This document shows positions 1 through 7,001 of a stretch of DNA of 16,607 bases, in pieces (position 1 is the stretch's first letter; each line of letters opens with the position of its first letter). The translations under genes and the position numbers were made by a program. Below the pieces are notes generated by a model, which searched no databases, was not told the DNA's origin, and saw nothing but the letters and a program-made list of their open reading frames with translations. This DNA comes from 2-01-FULL-49-22 sp964639445. Lineage in GTDB: Bacteria; Patescibacteriota; Saccharimonadia; Saccharimonadales; UBA10212. The stretch is taken from positions 1 through 16,607 of the forward strand of contig CAZXDA010000013.1 of assembly GCA_964639445.1 (NCBI GenBank), read 5' to 3'.

Positions 1-119
1 CCCTTGCCCCAAGTGGAGCCGGGCCGGTCGGCTGCGGAGATGCGATAATATCCTCTTCGCAGCTCAGGCAGACGACCGTCCGCGCGTGAACGGTCTAGGA
101 GGAGGTTGTGGAAGGTGGG
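1..119. other. GC-rich foldable segment at window edge, possible RNA
   Basis: No convincing coding frame. The segment is clearly richer in GC than its neighbours and folds well: 25-30 pairs with 73-78, 31-36 with 58-63 and 37-39 with 53-55, giving about 15 base pairs with a one-sided bulge at 64-72. A competing hairpin pairs 74-79 with 90-95. It lies directly downstream of topA and runs off the window edge. It may be part of a structured RNA or only the region beyond the topA transcript end. Family and strand cannot be decided. Confidence 0.3.
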
Positions 120-2399
120 CTATGTTGATTTTCTGTGGGTGGCAGCTGCTTTTAAGAGTCTTTTGGCTTCTTCTTCGGTTATTTCATCTGGGTCAAGGTC
201 TTTTGGGATGCGGGCGTTTTTTTGGCCATCTGTAACGTAGGGGCCATAGGGCCCGCGTAAAATTTTAATTTTGCCAAAGTCGGCTATTTGTCTCTGCTGT
301 TCAGCTGTTTCTCTATCGGCAATAATTTGTTTGGATTGGGCTTCGGTTATTTGCAGTGGGTCGAATTCCTTAATACTGATAAACTGCTTGCCTATCTGAA
401 GATAAGGGCCGTAGCGGCCGATGTTCGCACTAATTTCCTGCCCGTCATCGGTTTTGCCGACTGCTCGCGGTAAATCAAACATCGGCAGAGCCTTCTCAAT
501 TGTTATATCTTCTAGGCTAGAGTCGAGTGGCAGGGGCGCAAAACGCGGTTTTTTAGCCACTTTATCCTTGCCGGCCGGCGACTGGCCCAGTTGCAACATT
601 GGCCCATAGCGCCCATAGCGGGCATACACCGGCAGACCACTCTTAGGATCTTTGCCCAACTCTTTAACTTGCATGGTTTCAGCCCGGCTGACAGGCTTGG
701 TTTTTTCTATTAAAGGATGAAAATGTTCATAAAAACGCTTAATAGCCTCCTGCCAGACAGTCTTGCCGTTGGCGATATCGTCAAGCTCCTCCTCTGCCCG
801 GGCCGTAAACTGATAGTCCATAATGCTTGCAAAGTACTTCATCAGAAAATCGGTCACAATTTCTGCTAAATGAGTTGGTACCAGTTTTCCCCTATCAGCA
901 CCGACCATTGCCTCTGTTTTGTCTTCTTTAAGGGTGCCTTTTTGAAGGCTGATTTGGCGGATGGTTTGCGGTTGACCTTCAACATCTCTTTTTTCAACGT
1001 AGCCTCTCTCCTGAATGGTGCTAATGGTGGGCGCGTAGGTGCTGGGGCGTCCAATGCCTAGCTCCTCCAATTTTTTGACGAGCGAAGCTTCGCTGTAGCG
1101 TGCCGGCGGCCGGCTAAAGACTTCGCTGGCTAACATGCTTTTTAGTTGCAGCTTGTCACCGTCTTTAACTGCTGGTAGAATCTGATCTTCTTTGCCGCCG
1201 CCGTAAACCTTAAAGAAACCGTCAAAACGCAGTACTTCGCCTCGGGCAATAAATACCTCCTGCCGGCTACTTATGCTGATTCTTATCTCTGTTTTGTCAA
1301 TTTGGGCCGCGGCCATCTGAGAAGCCAGTGCGCGGCGCCAGATCAATTCGTACAATTTACGTTCGGCTGAATCCGTGCCGGCGACTGTTTTATTAAAATC
1401 CGTCGGTCTGATAGCCTCATGAGCTTCTTGAGCTGATTTGACTCTTGTCTGGTACTGCTTTGGCTGACTGTATTTATCGCCGAATTTGGAGGTTAGATAC
1501 TGTTTGGCGGCATTAACGGCCAAGGGCGATAAGTTTGTGCTGTCGGTACGCATGTATGTTATGTACCCGTTTTCATAAAGTCTTTGAGCCAGTCGCATGG
1601 TCTGGCGGACACCGTAGCCAAGGCGTCTGGCGGCCTCTTGTTGCAGTGTGCTTGTGGTAAAAGGCGCGGCCGGACTGCGTGTAGCCGGTCTTTGGTCAAT
1701 AGAAGTGACCGTAAAAGCGGCAACTTTGGTGCTTGCCAAAAACTCCCTAGCCTTTTCTATATCCGGTAATTTAGACTCCAGCTCGGCATTAAGTTCCTCG
1801 CCGAGAGTCTCAAAAACGGCTGTGATTTTAAATGAACTTTCCGGTTTAAAGGCCGCAATTTCTCGCTCTCGCTCAACTATCAGACGGACGGCTACGCTTT
1901 GAACGCGGCCGGCCGATAAACCGGCTCTAATTTTCTTCCATAAAACCGGGCTAAGCTCATAACCAACCAGCCTGTCTAGAACGCGTCTGGCCTGCTGCGC
2001 ATCAACTAGCTTGTAGTCAATAGCCCTAGGGTTAGCTACAGCTTCTGTAATAGCTGGCTTGGTAATTTCGTGAAAGACAATTCTTTGGGTCTTGTGGGGT
2101 TTGAGGCCCAGAATGTGGCAAACGTGCCAGGCAATGGCTTCGCCTTCGCGGTCTTTGTCTGTAGCTAGCCAGACAGACCGGCCTTTGGCGGCTGATTTAA
2201 GCTGGGTAACAACTTTCTTTTTGTCTGGGCTGATCTGATATTCTGGTTCAAAATTATGCTTGATATCAACGCCCAGCTCTTTTTTAGGCAAATCACGAAT
2301 ATGGCCAAAGGTAGAGGTAACTTCAAATTCCTTACCTAAATATTGGGCAATCGTTCGGGCCTTTGCCGGACTCTCCACAATCACAAGATTCTTCGCCAT
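120..2399 (-). CDS. topA: DNA topoisomerase I (type IA)
   Basis: Type IA topoisomerase, which relaxes negatively supercoiled DNA by transient cleavage of one strand through a 5'-phosphotyrosine. From the ATG at 2399 (MAKNLVIVESPAKA) it is 759 residues. The N-terminal Toprim domain has the acidic glutamate in VESPAKA (about residue 9) and the DKDREGE metal-binding motif (about 81-87). The active-site tyrosine is in ITYMRTDS (about residue 282). The C-terminus lacks four-cysteine zinc fingers and instead has three Toprim C-terminal repeats with a GxYGPx core (about 594-606, 660-671, 714-723). The reading frame is open for 14 codons further upstream, but the Toprim alignment favours MAKN. dprA ends 61 bp upstream; the pair may be co-transcribed, although topA also has a -10-like hexamer of its own. 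Confidence 0.97.
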   Translation of the reverse strand: MAKNLVIVESPAKARTIAQYLGKEFEVTSTFGHIRDLPKKELGVDIKHNFEPEYQISPDKKKVVTQLKSAAKGRSVWLATDKDREGEAIAWHVCHILGLKPHKTQRIVFHEITKPAITEAVANPRAIDYKLVDAQQARRVLDRLVGYELSPVLWKKIRAGLSAGRVQSVAVRLIVEREREIAAFKPESSFKITAVFETLGEELNAELESKLPDIEKAREFLASTKVAAFTVTSIDQRPATRSPAAPFTTSTLQQEAARRLGYGVRQTMRLAQRLYENGYITYMRTDSTNLSPLAVNAAKQYLTSKFGDKYSQPKQYQTRVKSAQEAHEAIRPTDFNKTVAGTDSAERKLYELIWRRALASQMAAAQIDKTEIRISISSRQEVFIARGEVLRFDGFFKVYGGGKEDQILPAVKDGDKLQLKSMLASEVFSRPPARYSEASLVKKLEELGIGRPSTYAPTISTIQERGYVEKRDVEGQPQTIRQISLQKGTLKEDKTEAMVGADRGKLVPTHLAEIVTDFLMKYFASIMDYQFTARAEEELDDIANGKTVWQEAIKRFYEHFHPLIEKTKPVSRAETMQVKELGKDPKSGLPVYARYGRYGPMLQLGQSPAGKDKVAKKPRFAPLPLDSSLEDITIEKALPMFDLPRAVGKTDDGQEISANIGRYGPYLQIGKQFISIKEFDPLQITEAQSKQIIADRETAEQQRQIADFGKIKILRGPYGPYVTDGQKNARIPKDLDPDEITEEEAKRLLKAAATHRKST

Positions 2400-2408
2400 A
2401 ACACGCAT

Positions 2409-2414
2409 ATTATC
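2409..2414 (-). promoter_or_regulatory. -10-like element of topA
   Basis: TGTGATAAT on the minus strand is an extended -10 (TG-n-GATAAT) ending 9 nt before the topA ATG. There is no clear -35 and no Shine-Dalgarno sequence. Transcription would begin within a few bases of the start codon. Confidence 0.4.
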
Positions 2415-2460
2415 ACAATAGGCATAACAAAACTCCCGCAACCAAACTCACCTTGATGTC

Positions 2461-3324
2461 TTACCCGACTGTCCACATGCCGGCGCCGAGCGGCTTTATG
2501 TAGCCTTGTATCTCTAGCATGGTTAGAGTGCTACTGATTTTGGGACCGCTTAATTTACTCTTTAGGGCCAGTTCTTCCTGATCGTGGATGCCACGAGCAA
2601 TTAAATCAAAGACCATCTGCTGCTCGGCCGTACCTTTAAATATTTTTCTGGGCCGAGCAGCCCCAGGTTTAATTTTTAAGGTAAAGAAGATATCGTCAAC
2701 GCTAGTCACCGGCACGGCGCCGCTTTTAATCAGATTATTCGCGCCCTCAGATATTGGACTGTTGATGTTGCCTGGTACGGCCATAACTGTTTTTCCTTGC
2801 TCGAGCGCAAAACGGGCAGTGTGCAGGCTGCCGCTATTTTTAGCGGCCTCCGGTATTACTAAGACATCAGCTAATGCGCTAATTATCCGATTGCGAGCTA
2901 TAAAATTGTAATCACGCACCTCTATTCCTTGAACATATTCGCTCACTAGTGCTCCGCCGCAATCCAAAATCTGTTGTGCTAACTGATAATGTGAGGCCGG
3001 ATAGATTTTTTGTAAGGGCGAAGGTAGAACCGCCACTGTGCAACCACCGGCTTCCAGAGCGGCTTTATGGGCAAATGAGTCAATGCCAAAAGCTAGACCG
3101 CTAATTACGGCCACGCCGGCTTGGGCCAGCTTTCCAGCCAGATCAAATGTGATTGCTCGGCCGTAAGCAGTGGCCTTGCGGCTGCCAACTATTGCTACTC
3201 TTGGTCTTTTTAATACCTCTTCTATAGAGATACCGGCCCAAAACAGTTGTTCGGCCGGCGGCGAAACTGCTTTAAAAACACTGGGGTAATCTAAGGGGCT
3301 AAGCTTAAGGGATTTGACTTTCAC
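2461..3324 (-). CDS. dprA: DNA processing protein DprA
   Basis: DprA binds incoming single-stranded DNA during natural transformation and loads RecA onto it (family knowledge). The 287 residues show the Rossmann-like core: AIVGSRKATAYGR (44-56), SGLAFGIDSFAHKAAL (75-90), ARNRIISALAD (143-153), NSGSLHTA (163-170) and VPGNINSPISEGANNLI (183-199). A C-terminal winged-helix segment follows at about 228-287. The N-terminal SAM/helix-hairpin-helix domain of many DprA proteins is absent, so this is a short form. The start is GTG at 3324, with no Shine-Dalgarno but a TAAAAT 8 nt upstream. topA follows by 61 bp. The neighbouring plus-strand RNA promoter is divergent. Its presence suggests competence, but no uptake genes are in the window. 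Confidence 0.95.
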   Translation of the reverse strand: MKVKSLKLSPLDYPSVFKAVSPPAEQLFWAGISIEEVLKRPRVAIVGSRKATAYGRAITFDLAGKLAQAGVAVISGLAFGIDSFAHKAALEAGGCTVAVLPSPLQKIYPASHYQLAQQILDCGGALVSEYVQGIEVRDYNFIARNRIISALADVLVIPEAAKNSGSLHTARFALEQGKTVMAVPGNINSPISEGANNLIKSGAVPVTSVDDIFFTLKIKPGAARPRKIFKGTAEQQMVFDLIARGIHDQEELALKSKLSGPKISSTLTMLEIQGYIKPLGAGMWTVG

Positions 3325-3332
3325 GTAATAAT

Positions 3333-3338
3333 ATTTTA
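3333..3338 (-). promoter_or_regulatory. -10-like element of dprA
   Basis: TAAAAT on the minus strand ends 8 nt before the GTG of dprA. No good -35 and no ribosome binding site are visible. It lies back to back with the plus-strand promoter whose -35 starts at 3343. Confidence 0.4.
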
Positions 3339-3342
3339 CTAC

Positions 3343-3372
3343 TTGACAATAAAGACACTTTTTTGCTAAAAT
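3343..3372 (+). promoter_or_regulatory. Strong sigma70-type promoter of the structured RNA
   Basis: A perfect -35 TTGACA (3343-3348), an 18-bp spacer and a -10 TAAAAT (3367-3372) preceded by TGC, making an extended -10. It is the best promoter in the window. Predicted start is near 3379, immediately before the first hairpin of the RNA. Confidence 0.8.
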
Positions 3373-3378
3373 TGCAAT

Positions 3379-3721
3379 CCGTAAGCGTTATTATTACGCT
3401 TGCCGTACCTTATACCCCCAAATCTAACATTTTGTTAGATTGTCCAGGTCGGTAAGTTGTACCCTCCACTTACTATACCCTTTCTGGGTGCCCTGGACAA
3501 ACTAACCCCTTTAACCTTTCACCCGCCTAAATTTCTTTGAAATTTCGGCGGGCCCCTTTAGTGGGTAAGCAATCCGTCTCACGGCGGATGCCCCGCACAT
3601 AACAAGTTATATGCGGGGCGGCTCTAAGAATCATTGCATGTCGCAGGTCTTCAGATGCTTCGCTAGGTGGGTTGAAGGGTGTTTAAGGCTCCGGCGGTGC
3701 CCACCCCCTCCGGAGCCTTTT
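3379..3721 (+). ncRNA. Unidentified structured non-coding RNA of about 343 nt
   Basis: Bounded by a strong promoter and a terminator, with no ORF of useful length on either strand. Hairpins seen directly: 3381-3387/3397-3403; 3421-3429/3433-3441 (9 perfect pairs, UUU loop); 3441-3448/3492-3499 (8 perfect pairs) enclosing two hairpins (3452-3457/3468-3473 and 3477-3480/3486-3489), that is a three-way junction; 3522-3527/3547-3552 stacked on 3529-3535/3539-3545; 3572-3578/3583-3589; 3590-3597/3612-3619 plus 3599-3603/3606-3610. Long-range pairings are 3504-3516 with 3670-3683 (13 pairs, one bulge) and, competing with it, 3408-3419 with 3677-3688. The nonamer GCAATCCGT occurs at 3374 and 3569. 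There is no tRNA-like end or tag frame (tmRNA), no GAGGAAAGTCC or ACAGAA core (RNase P) and no SRP GGAA domain. The family is unknown to me. Confidence 0.75.
3685..3721 (+). terminator. Intrinsic terminator of the structured RNA
   Basis: AAGGCTCCGG (3685-3694) pairs with CCGGAGCCTT (3710-3719), a 10-bp GC-rich stem followed by TTTT (3718-3721). It ends the plus-strand RNA 3 bp before the stop codon of convergent pth. On the minus strand only a short U stretch follows, so it is a weaker terminator for pth. Confidence 0.85.
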
Positions 3722-3724
3722 AGG

Positions 3725-4360
3725 TTAAAAAATTTTGCGGGTTTCGTGGGGGAGCTGGCCACTGAAAACAAATTCGCTTATTAAAGAGTTTGCTTCCCGT
3801 AGAATTTGCGGTAAGTGTCTCTGCTCTTGCTTATTAAATTTTTTTAATACAAACTCAGCGGCGTCATTTTTTTGTGCTTCTTCCGATCCAATACCAATAC
3901 GTAGTCGGCCAAAACCATCTCCCAAGTGTTGTATTAATGACTTCACTCCATTATGACCGGCGTCACTGCCGCCGACACGTGTTCGTATCTGGCCCAACGG
4001 AATCGACAGCTCGTCGTAAATGACTATGGTTTGTTGGTTATATACTCTGTAAAAATGCTGCACGGCTTGGGCGGCTTCGCCACTTAAGTTCATAAAGGTT
4101 GTGGGCTTGCACAAAATAACTTTGTTTTCACCCATATTGGCATAAGCCAATAAACATTTAAGGTCTTTTTTCTCTACCCAGCCGGGAAAGTTATTGACCT
4201 GAGCAAAATAATCAACAGCCGCAAAACCTATGTTATGTCTGGTGTCTTTGTACTCTTTGCCGGGGTTGCCAAGCCCCACAATCAACAAAGTTTTGTGCGT
4301 ACCGAGCGTATAGAGCGGTGCGCTGCTGGTAAATTGCGGTTTTTTTTGGAATAGCGCCAT
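3725..4360 (-). CDS. pth: Peptidyl-tRNA hydrolase
   Basis: Pth cleaves the ester bond of peptidyl-tRNA released from stalled or aborted ribosomes and so recycles tRNA. The 211 residues contain GLGNPG (29-34), the catalytic histidine in TRHNIGF (H42), FMNLSG (89-94), the aspartate in IYDELSIPLG (D116) and GGSDAGHNGVKSLIQHLG (130-147). About 22 residues precede the usual family start; the ATG at 4360 is kept because a TATACT lies 8 nt upstream of it and no good internal start is nearer the core. The gene is convergent with the structured RNA and divergent from the orphan gene at 4421. Confidence 0.96.
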   Translation of the reverse strand: MALFQKKPQFTSSAPLYTLGTHKTLLIVGLGNPGKEYKDTRHNIGFAAVDYFAQVNNFPGWVEKKDLKCLLAYANMGENKVILCKPTTFMNLSGEAAQAVQHFYRVYNQQTIVIYDELSIPLGQIRTRVGGSDAGHNGVKSLIQHLGDGFGRLRIGIGSEEAQKNDAAEFVLKKFNKQEQRHLPQILREANSLISEFVFSGQLPHETRKIF

Positions 4361-4368
4361 TGTCTTAA

Positions 4369-4374
4369 AGTATA
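4369..4374 (-). promoter_or_regulatory. -10-like element of pth
   Basis: TATACT on the minus strand, 8 nt before the pth ATG. No convincing -35 and no Shine-Dalgarno sequence. It fits leaderless initiation. Confidence 0.4.
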
Positions 4375-4382
4375 GTTTATTA

Positions 4383-4411
4383 TTGACTAATTGGTTTAAT
4401 TAAAGTATTTA
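4383..4411 (+). promoter_or_regulatory. Promoter of the orphan gene at 4421
   Basis: -35 TTGACT (4383-4388), 17-bp spacer, -10 TATTTA (4406-4411). The -10 ends 9 nt before the ATG at 4421, so transcription would start at or within 2-3 nt of the start codon. There is no ribosome binding site. Confidence 0.55.
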
Positions 4412-4420
4412 CTAACAAGC

Positions 4421-4771
4421 ATGAGAATAAATGAAGAATATCGCGTAGCAGTTAAAGATGTGGTGAAGTTTCATGGAGAAGCGGGAGTAACCGTTGGCTG
4501 GCAGGATAGATACATCCCACTAACACCTCCTCTTCCCCAGAGACCATCATTGCAAGAAGTTGCTGATGTGGTGTCTAATATAGACCCTCAAGATTACCGC
4601 GCCCAAATTGTGTCCGGATGGAAACCAAGAGAGGCGCTTACTTATAGTTCCAGCTTAGAGCAACCTGTTAGGCAAGCTTATATTGAAAGAGAGCGAGTCT
4701 TATCTATTGGTAGGTTGGCTATACCTTTGCCGGGCGTCAAAGTTGAGGAAATTAAACTGCCGAACAACTAG
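4421..4771 (+). CDS. Hypothetical protein, 116 aa, no recognised family
   Basis: I do not recognise this protein. It has no signal peptide, membrane segment or cysteines, and it looks soluble, with charged N-terminal residues (MRINEEYRVAVKDVVKFHGE) and a proline-rich stretch near 34-42. It is one of only two protein genes on the plus strand here. Support that it is real: a -35/-10 pair correctly placed for a leaderless start, no better frame on the opposite strand, and an ORF that fits exactly between divergent pth and convergent der. Its TAG stop (4769-4771) overlaps the der stop through the palindrome CTAG. Function unknown. Confidence 0.6.
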   Translation: MRINEEYRVAVKDVVKFHGEAGVTVGWQDRYIPLTPPLPQRPSLQEVADVVSNIDPQDYRAQIVSGWKPREALTYSSSLEQPVRQAYIERERVLSIGRLAIPLPGVKVEEIKLPNN

Positions 4772-6081
4772 CTTTTTTCGATGAACCAGAATCTGATAGG
4801 GGTGCCAACAAACGGCCACTTCTCGCGGAAGCTGCGCTCTAAATAGCGCTTATAGCTTGCATCTAAAAACCTGGTATGGCTGCCAAAAATTTTAAAAGAC
4901 GGCATATCTACGTCATCTTCTTGGACCATGTAGTTTAATTTAGGTAGGTGCCCGCGGCGGGCTGGCGGCATGTGAGCGCTGACTGCTTGCTGCAACCACT
5001 TATTAAGCTCAGCTGTTTTAATTTTCAAAGAACGGTTATCTGAGATTTCTAAAGCCAGATCAAATATCTTGCTGATGTTCTGGCCAGTGACTGCGCTGGT
5101 AAAAATCAGCGGTGCCCACGGCACAAACGGAAATGCCTGTACAACCAAAGCGGCCACACTATCTCTGTTGGTATTTTCTTCAACCGCGTCCCATTTATTG
5201 AGCACTATTATCAGTCCCTTGCCAGCATCTTTAATTAGGCTGGCAATTTTTTGGTCCAATTGAGTGTTGGGTTCATTGGCGTCCATTAGCAACAAGCAAA
5301 TGTCTGATCGTTCAATGGCTGTCATTGCCCGCAACACGCTGAATTTTTCCACGCCGGCCTCAATTCGACCCGGTCGACGGATACCAGCTGTATCTGCTTG
5401 TTCTATTTCATGGCTTTTATAACGGACTATTAGGCGGTTTACATCTCTGGTGGTGCCGGCCTGGGGCGCTACCAATGCTTCCTGTTTAGCAGCCAAAGCG
5501 TTAAATAAAGAAGATTTACCGACATTCGGCCGTCCGAGTATGGCTAGATGAATGCGGGTTATATCTTCACGGATACGTGCTGGAGGCAAATCTTGCCCGA
5601 TAGTTTTTAGCAGTTCTCCAATGCCGATTTTTTGAGTTGTGCTGGTAGCGAGTATCGGTTTAATACCCAAACTTTGCCACTGTGAGATGTCGGCTTTTGG
5701 GTTTTTGTCTATCTTATTAACGGCTAATATTACTGGTTTACGACTTTTAAGCGACATAGTAGCTACTCGTCTGTCCTCAGCCGTTACTGTAGTATTCGCC
5801 TCCACCACCACAACAATTACATCTGCGCTAGCTGCGGCCTCTGTGATTTGGTCTTGAATACTTAATTCAAACTCATCTTCGGCCGTTTTAATACCGGCAG
5901 TATCGATCAGCCAAAAATCTTTTCCGCCATAGCTGGCCTTAGCGCTAACACGATCACGCGTAGTACCAGCTTCCTTAGCGACAATGGCCTGGCGTTTGCC
6001 AATCAGGGTATTAAGCAGCGACGATTTGCCGACATTGGCTCTGCCGACAATAGCTACAATGCCAGTCTGTTGGTTCTTCAT
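4768..6081 (-). CDS. der: Ribosome-associated GTPase Der (EngA)
   Basis: Der is a double-domain GTPase needed for assembly of the 50S ribosomal subunit. The 437 residues carry two tandem G domains. Domain 1 has the P-loop GRANVGKSS (13-21), DTAGI (60-64) and NKID (122-125). Domain 2 has GRPNVGKSS (183-191), DTAGI (230-234) and NKWD (295-298). A KH-like RNA-binding domain fills about 350-437. In the first P-loop alanine replaces the usual proline (GRPNVGKS), a mild deviation; both domains look competent for GTP binding. The ATG at 6081 has no Shine-Dalgarno but a perfect TATAAT 7 nt upstream. The stop overlaps that of the convergent orphan gene. Confidence 0.97.
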   Translation of the reverse strand: MKNQQTGIVAIVGRANVGKSSLLNTLIGKRQAIVAKEAGTTRDRVSAKASYGGKDFWLIDTAGIKTAEDEFELSIQDQITEAAASADVIVVVVEANTTVTAEDRRVATMSLKSRKPVILAVNKIDKNPKADISQWQSLGIKPILATSTTQKIGIGELLKTIGQDLPPARIREDITRIHLAILGRPNVGKSSLFNALAAKQEALVAPQAGTTRDVNRLIVRYKSHEIEQADTAGIRRPGRIEAGVEKFSVLRAMTAIERSDICLLLMDANEPNTQLDQKIASLIKDAGKGLIIVLNKWDAVEENTNRDSVAALVVQAFPFVPWAPLIFTSAVTGQNISKIFDLALEISDNRSLKIKTAELNKWLQQAVSAHMPPARRGHLPKLNYMVQEDDVDMPSFKIFGSHTRFLDASYKRYLERSFREKWPFVGTPIRFWFIEKS

Positions 6082-6088
6082 AGGAGTA

Positions 6089-6094
6089 ATTATA
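6089..6094 (-). promoter_or_regulatory. Consensus -10 element of der
   Basis: A perfect TATAAT on the minus strand, ending 7 nt before the der ATG, which places the start codon at the expected +1. The bases between (TACTCCT) contain no ribosome binding site. No clear -35 was seen. Confidence 0.55.
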
Positions 6095-6107
6095 CTTTAG
6101 AAGCATC

Positions 6108-6141
6108 AAAAAACGTGTCTCAAACCTGAGACACGTTTTTT
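6108..6141. terminator. Bidirectional intrinsic terminator
   Basis: A 14-bp perfect stem (6108-6121 with 6128-6141), loop AAACCT, flanked by A6 on one side and T6 on the other. It ends the minus-strand kinase/regulator operon just upstream of the der promoter. Confidence 0.93.
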
Positions 6142-6156
6142 GGATTTCCGCTACTA

Positions 6157-6939
6157 CTATGCACTAGTTGGTGGTGTGCCTGCCGGCGGTGCCGTCGGGC
6201 TTTCCTCTGGCAGGGGTGGCTTAGGTGGTTCTTCCACTGGTGGCTGAGGTCCCGGAACCGGCGGTTCATCTGTTGTGGGCAAGCTTGGCGCACCGGTGTC
6301 TGGCGCTCCGTCATCACCAGCCGGTGGCGTTGTTGGTGCGCTGCCGGCAAAGCTATTAACTTGATCATTGACCACGTTTTGCTCCTGAGCGGACGTCATT
6401 TGATCGTCCGCCGGCGGAGTTGAGGGCGCCGGGGTGTCACCTGCTACCGGATTGGTTGGCGGAGTTGAGCCTTCCTGTCCAGTAGGGTTAGTTTGTGCTG
6501 TGTCGTCTTGCATCTTATTCTCGCTTTCTTGCTTCTTGTTATTTTTACTTCCTTGAGCGTTCATGTCGCCAGCGGGCGGTAAAACCTCGCGGACTGCTCG
6601 AACGAAATCTTCCAAGGTTACTTGAGATTTCACCAGATATTTTATCACGCCTAATCTTTCACCGCGAGCCCGATCTTCAGTTTGGCCTAAGGCAGTCATG
6701 ATAATCACTTTGACATTGCTCATGTCAGGTGCTGCCCGCAACGTTTCCAGCATTTCAAAACCGGATAGTTTAGGCATCATAATGTCGGCTATAATCAGAT
6801 CTGGTTTTTGCTGCAGGGCGACAGCCAGAGCTTCTTCGCCATCACTGGCAACCAGAGTTTCATAGCCTTCTGCCTGCAGACGCATTTCAAATATTTCGCG
6901 CAGATTTTGGTCGTCTTCAACCAGTAATACTTTAGCCAT
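6157..6939 (-). CDS. CheY-like response regulator with proline-rich tail
   Basis: Residues 1-122 form a receiver domain: acidic pair in VEDD (8-10), phospho-acceptor D52 in IIADIMMPKLSG, T82 in IIMTALG and K104 in YLVKS. No DNA-binding or enzymatic output domain follows. Instead residues 125-260 are low in complexity, rich in P, T, G, A, D and E, and probably disordered. Such tails are often linkers or interaction surfaces; whether this one binds a partner is not known. The gene lies 62 bp downstream of the kinase on the same strand and is followed by a strong terminator, so the two form one operon. No ribosome binding site is seen at the ATG. Confidence 0.92.
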   Translation of the reverse strand: MAKVLLVEDDQNLREIFEMRLQAEGYETLVASDGEEALAVALQQKPDLIIADIMMPKLSGFEMLETLRAAPDMSNVKVIIMTALGQTEDRARGERLGVIKYLVKSQVTLEDFVRAVREVLPPAGDMNAQGSKNNKKQESENKMQDDTAQTNPTGQEGSTPPTNPVAGDTPAPSTPPADDQMTSAQEQNVVNDQVNSFAGSAPTTPPAGDDGAPDTGAPSLPTTDEPPVPGPQPPVEEPPKPPLPEESPTAPPAGTPPTSA

Positions 6940-7001
6940 TGCTTATTTCGCTTATGCTCATCTTACCATTACTGAAAATTTTTGAAAATCTAGCGGCATC
7001 T

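Noticed and set aside
1..119. 5' part of RNase P RNA on the minus strand, or SRP-like motif on the plus strand
   Set aside because: Short resemblances only (GGCTCCACTTGGGGCAAGG; GCAGCTCAGGCAGA). The conserved P4 strand and the SRP tetraloop are missing and the local helix topology differs.
2400..2441. Upstream start of topA at 2441 (MREFCYAYCDNMRV extension)
   Set aside because: The extension has no Toprim homology, and the -10-like element lies inside it; MAKNLVIVESPAK is the family start.
3379..3721. tmRNA, RNase P RNA, SRP RNA or 6S RNA
   Set aside because: No alanine-tRNA-like ends, CCA or tag reading frame; no GAGGAAAGTCC or ACAGAA core; no GGAA-loop SRP domain; too long and too branched for 6S. 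I looked for these on both strands.
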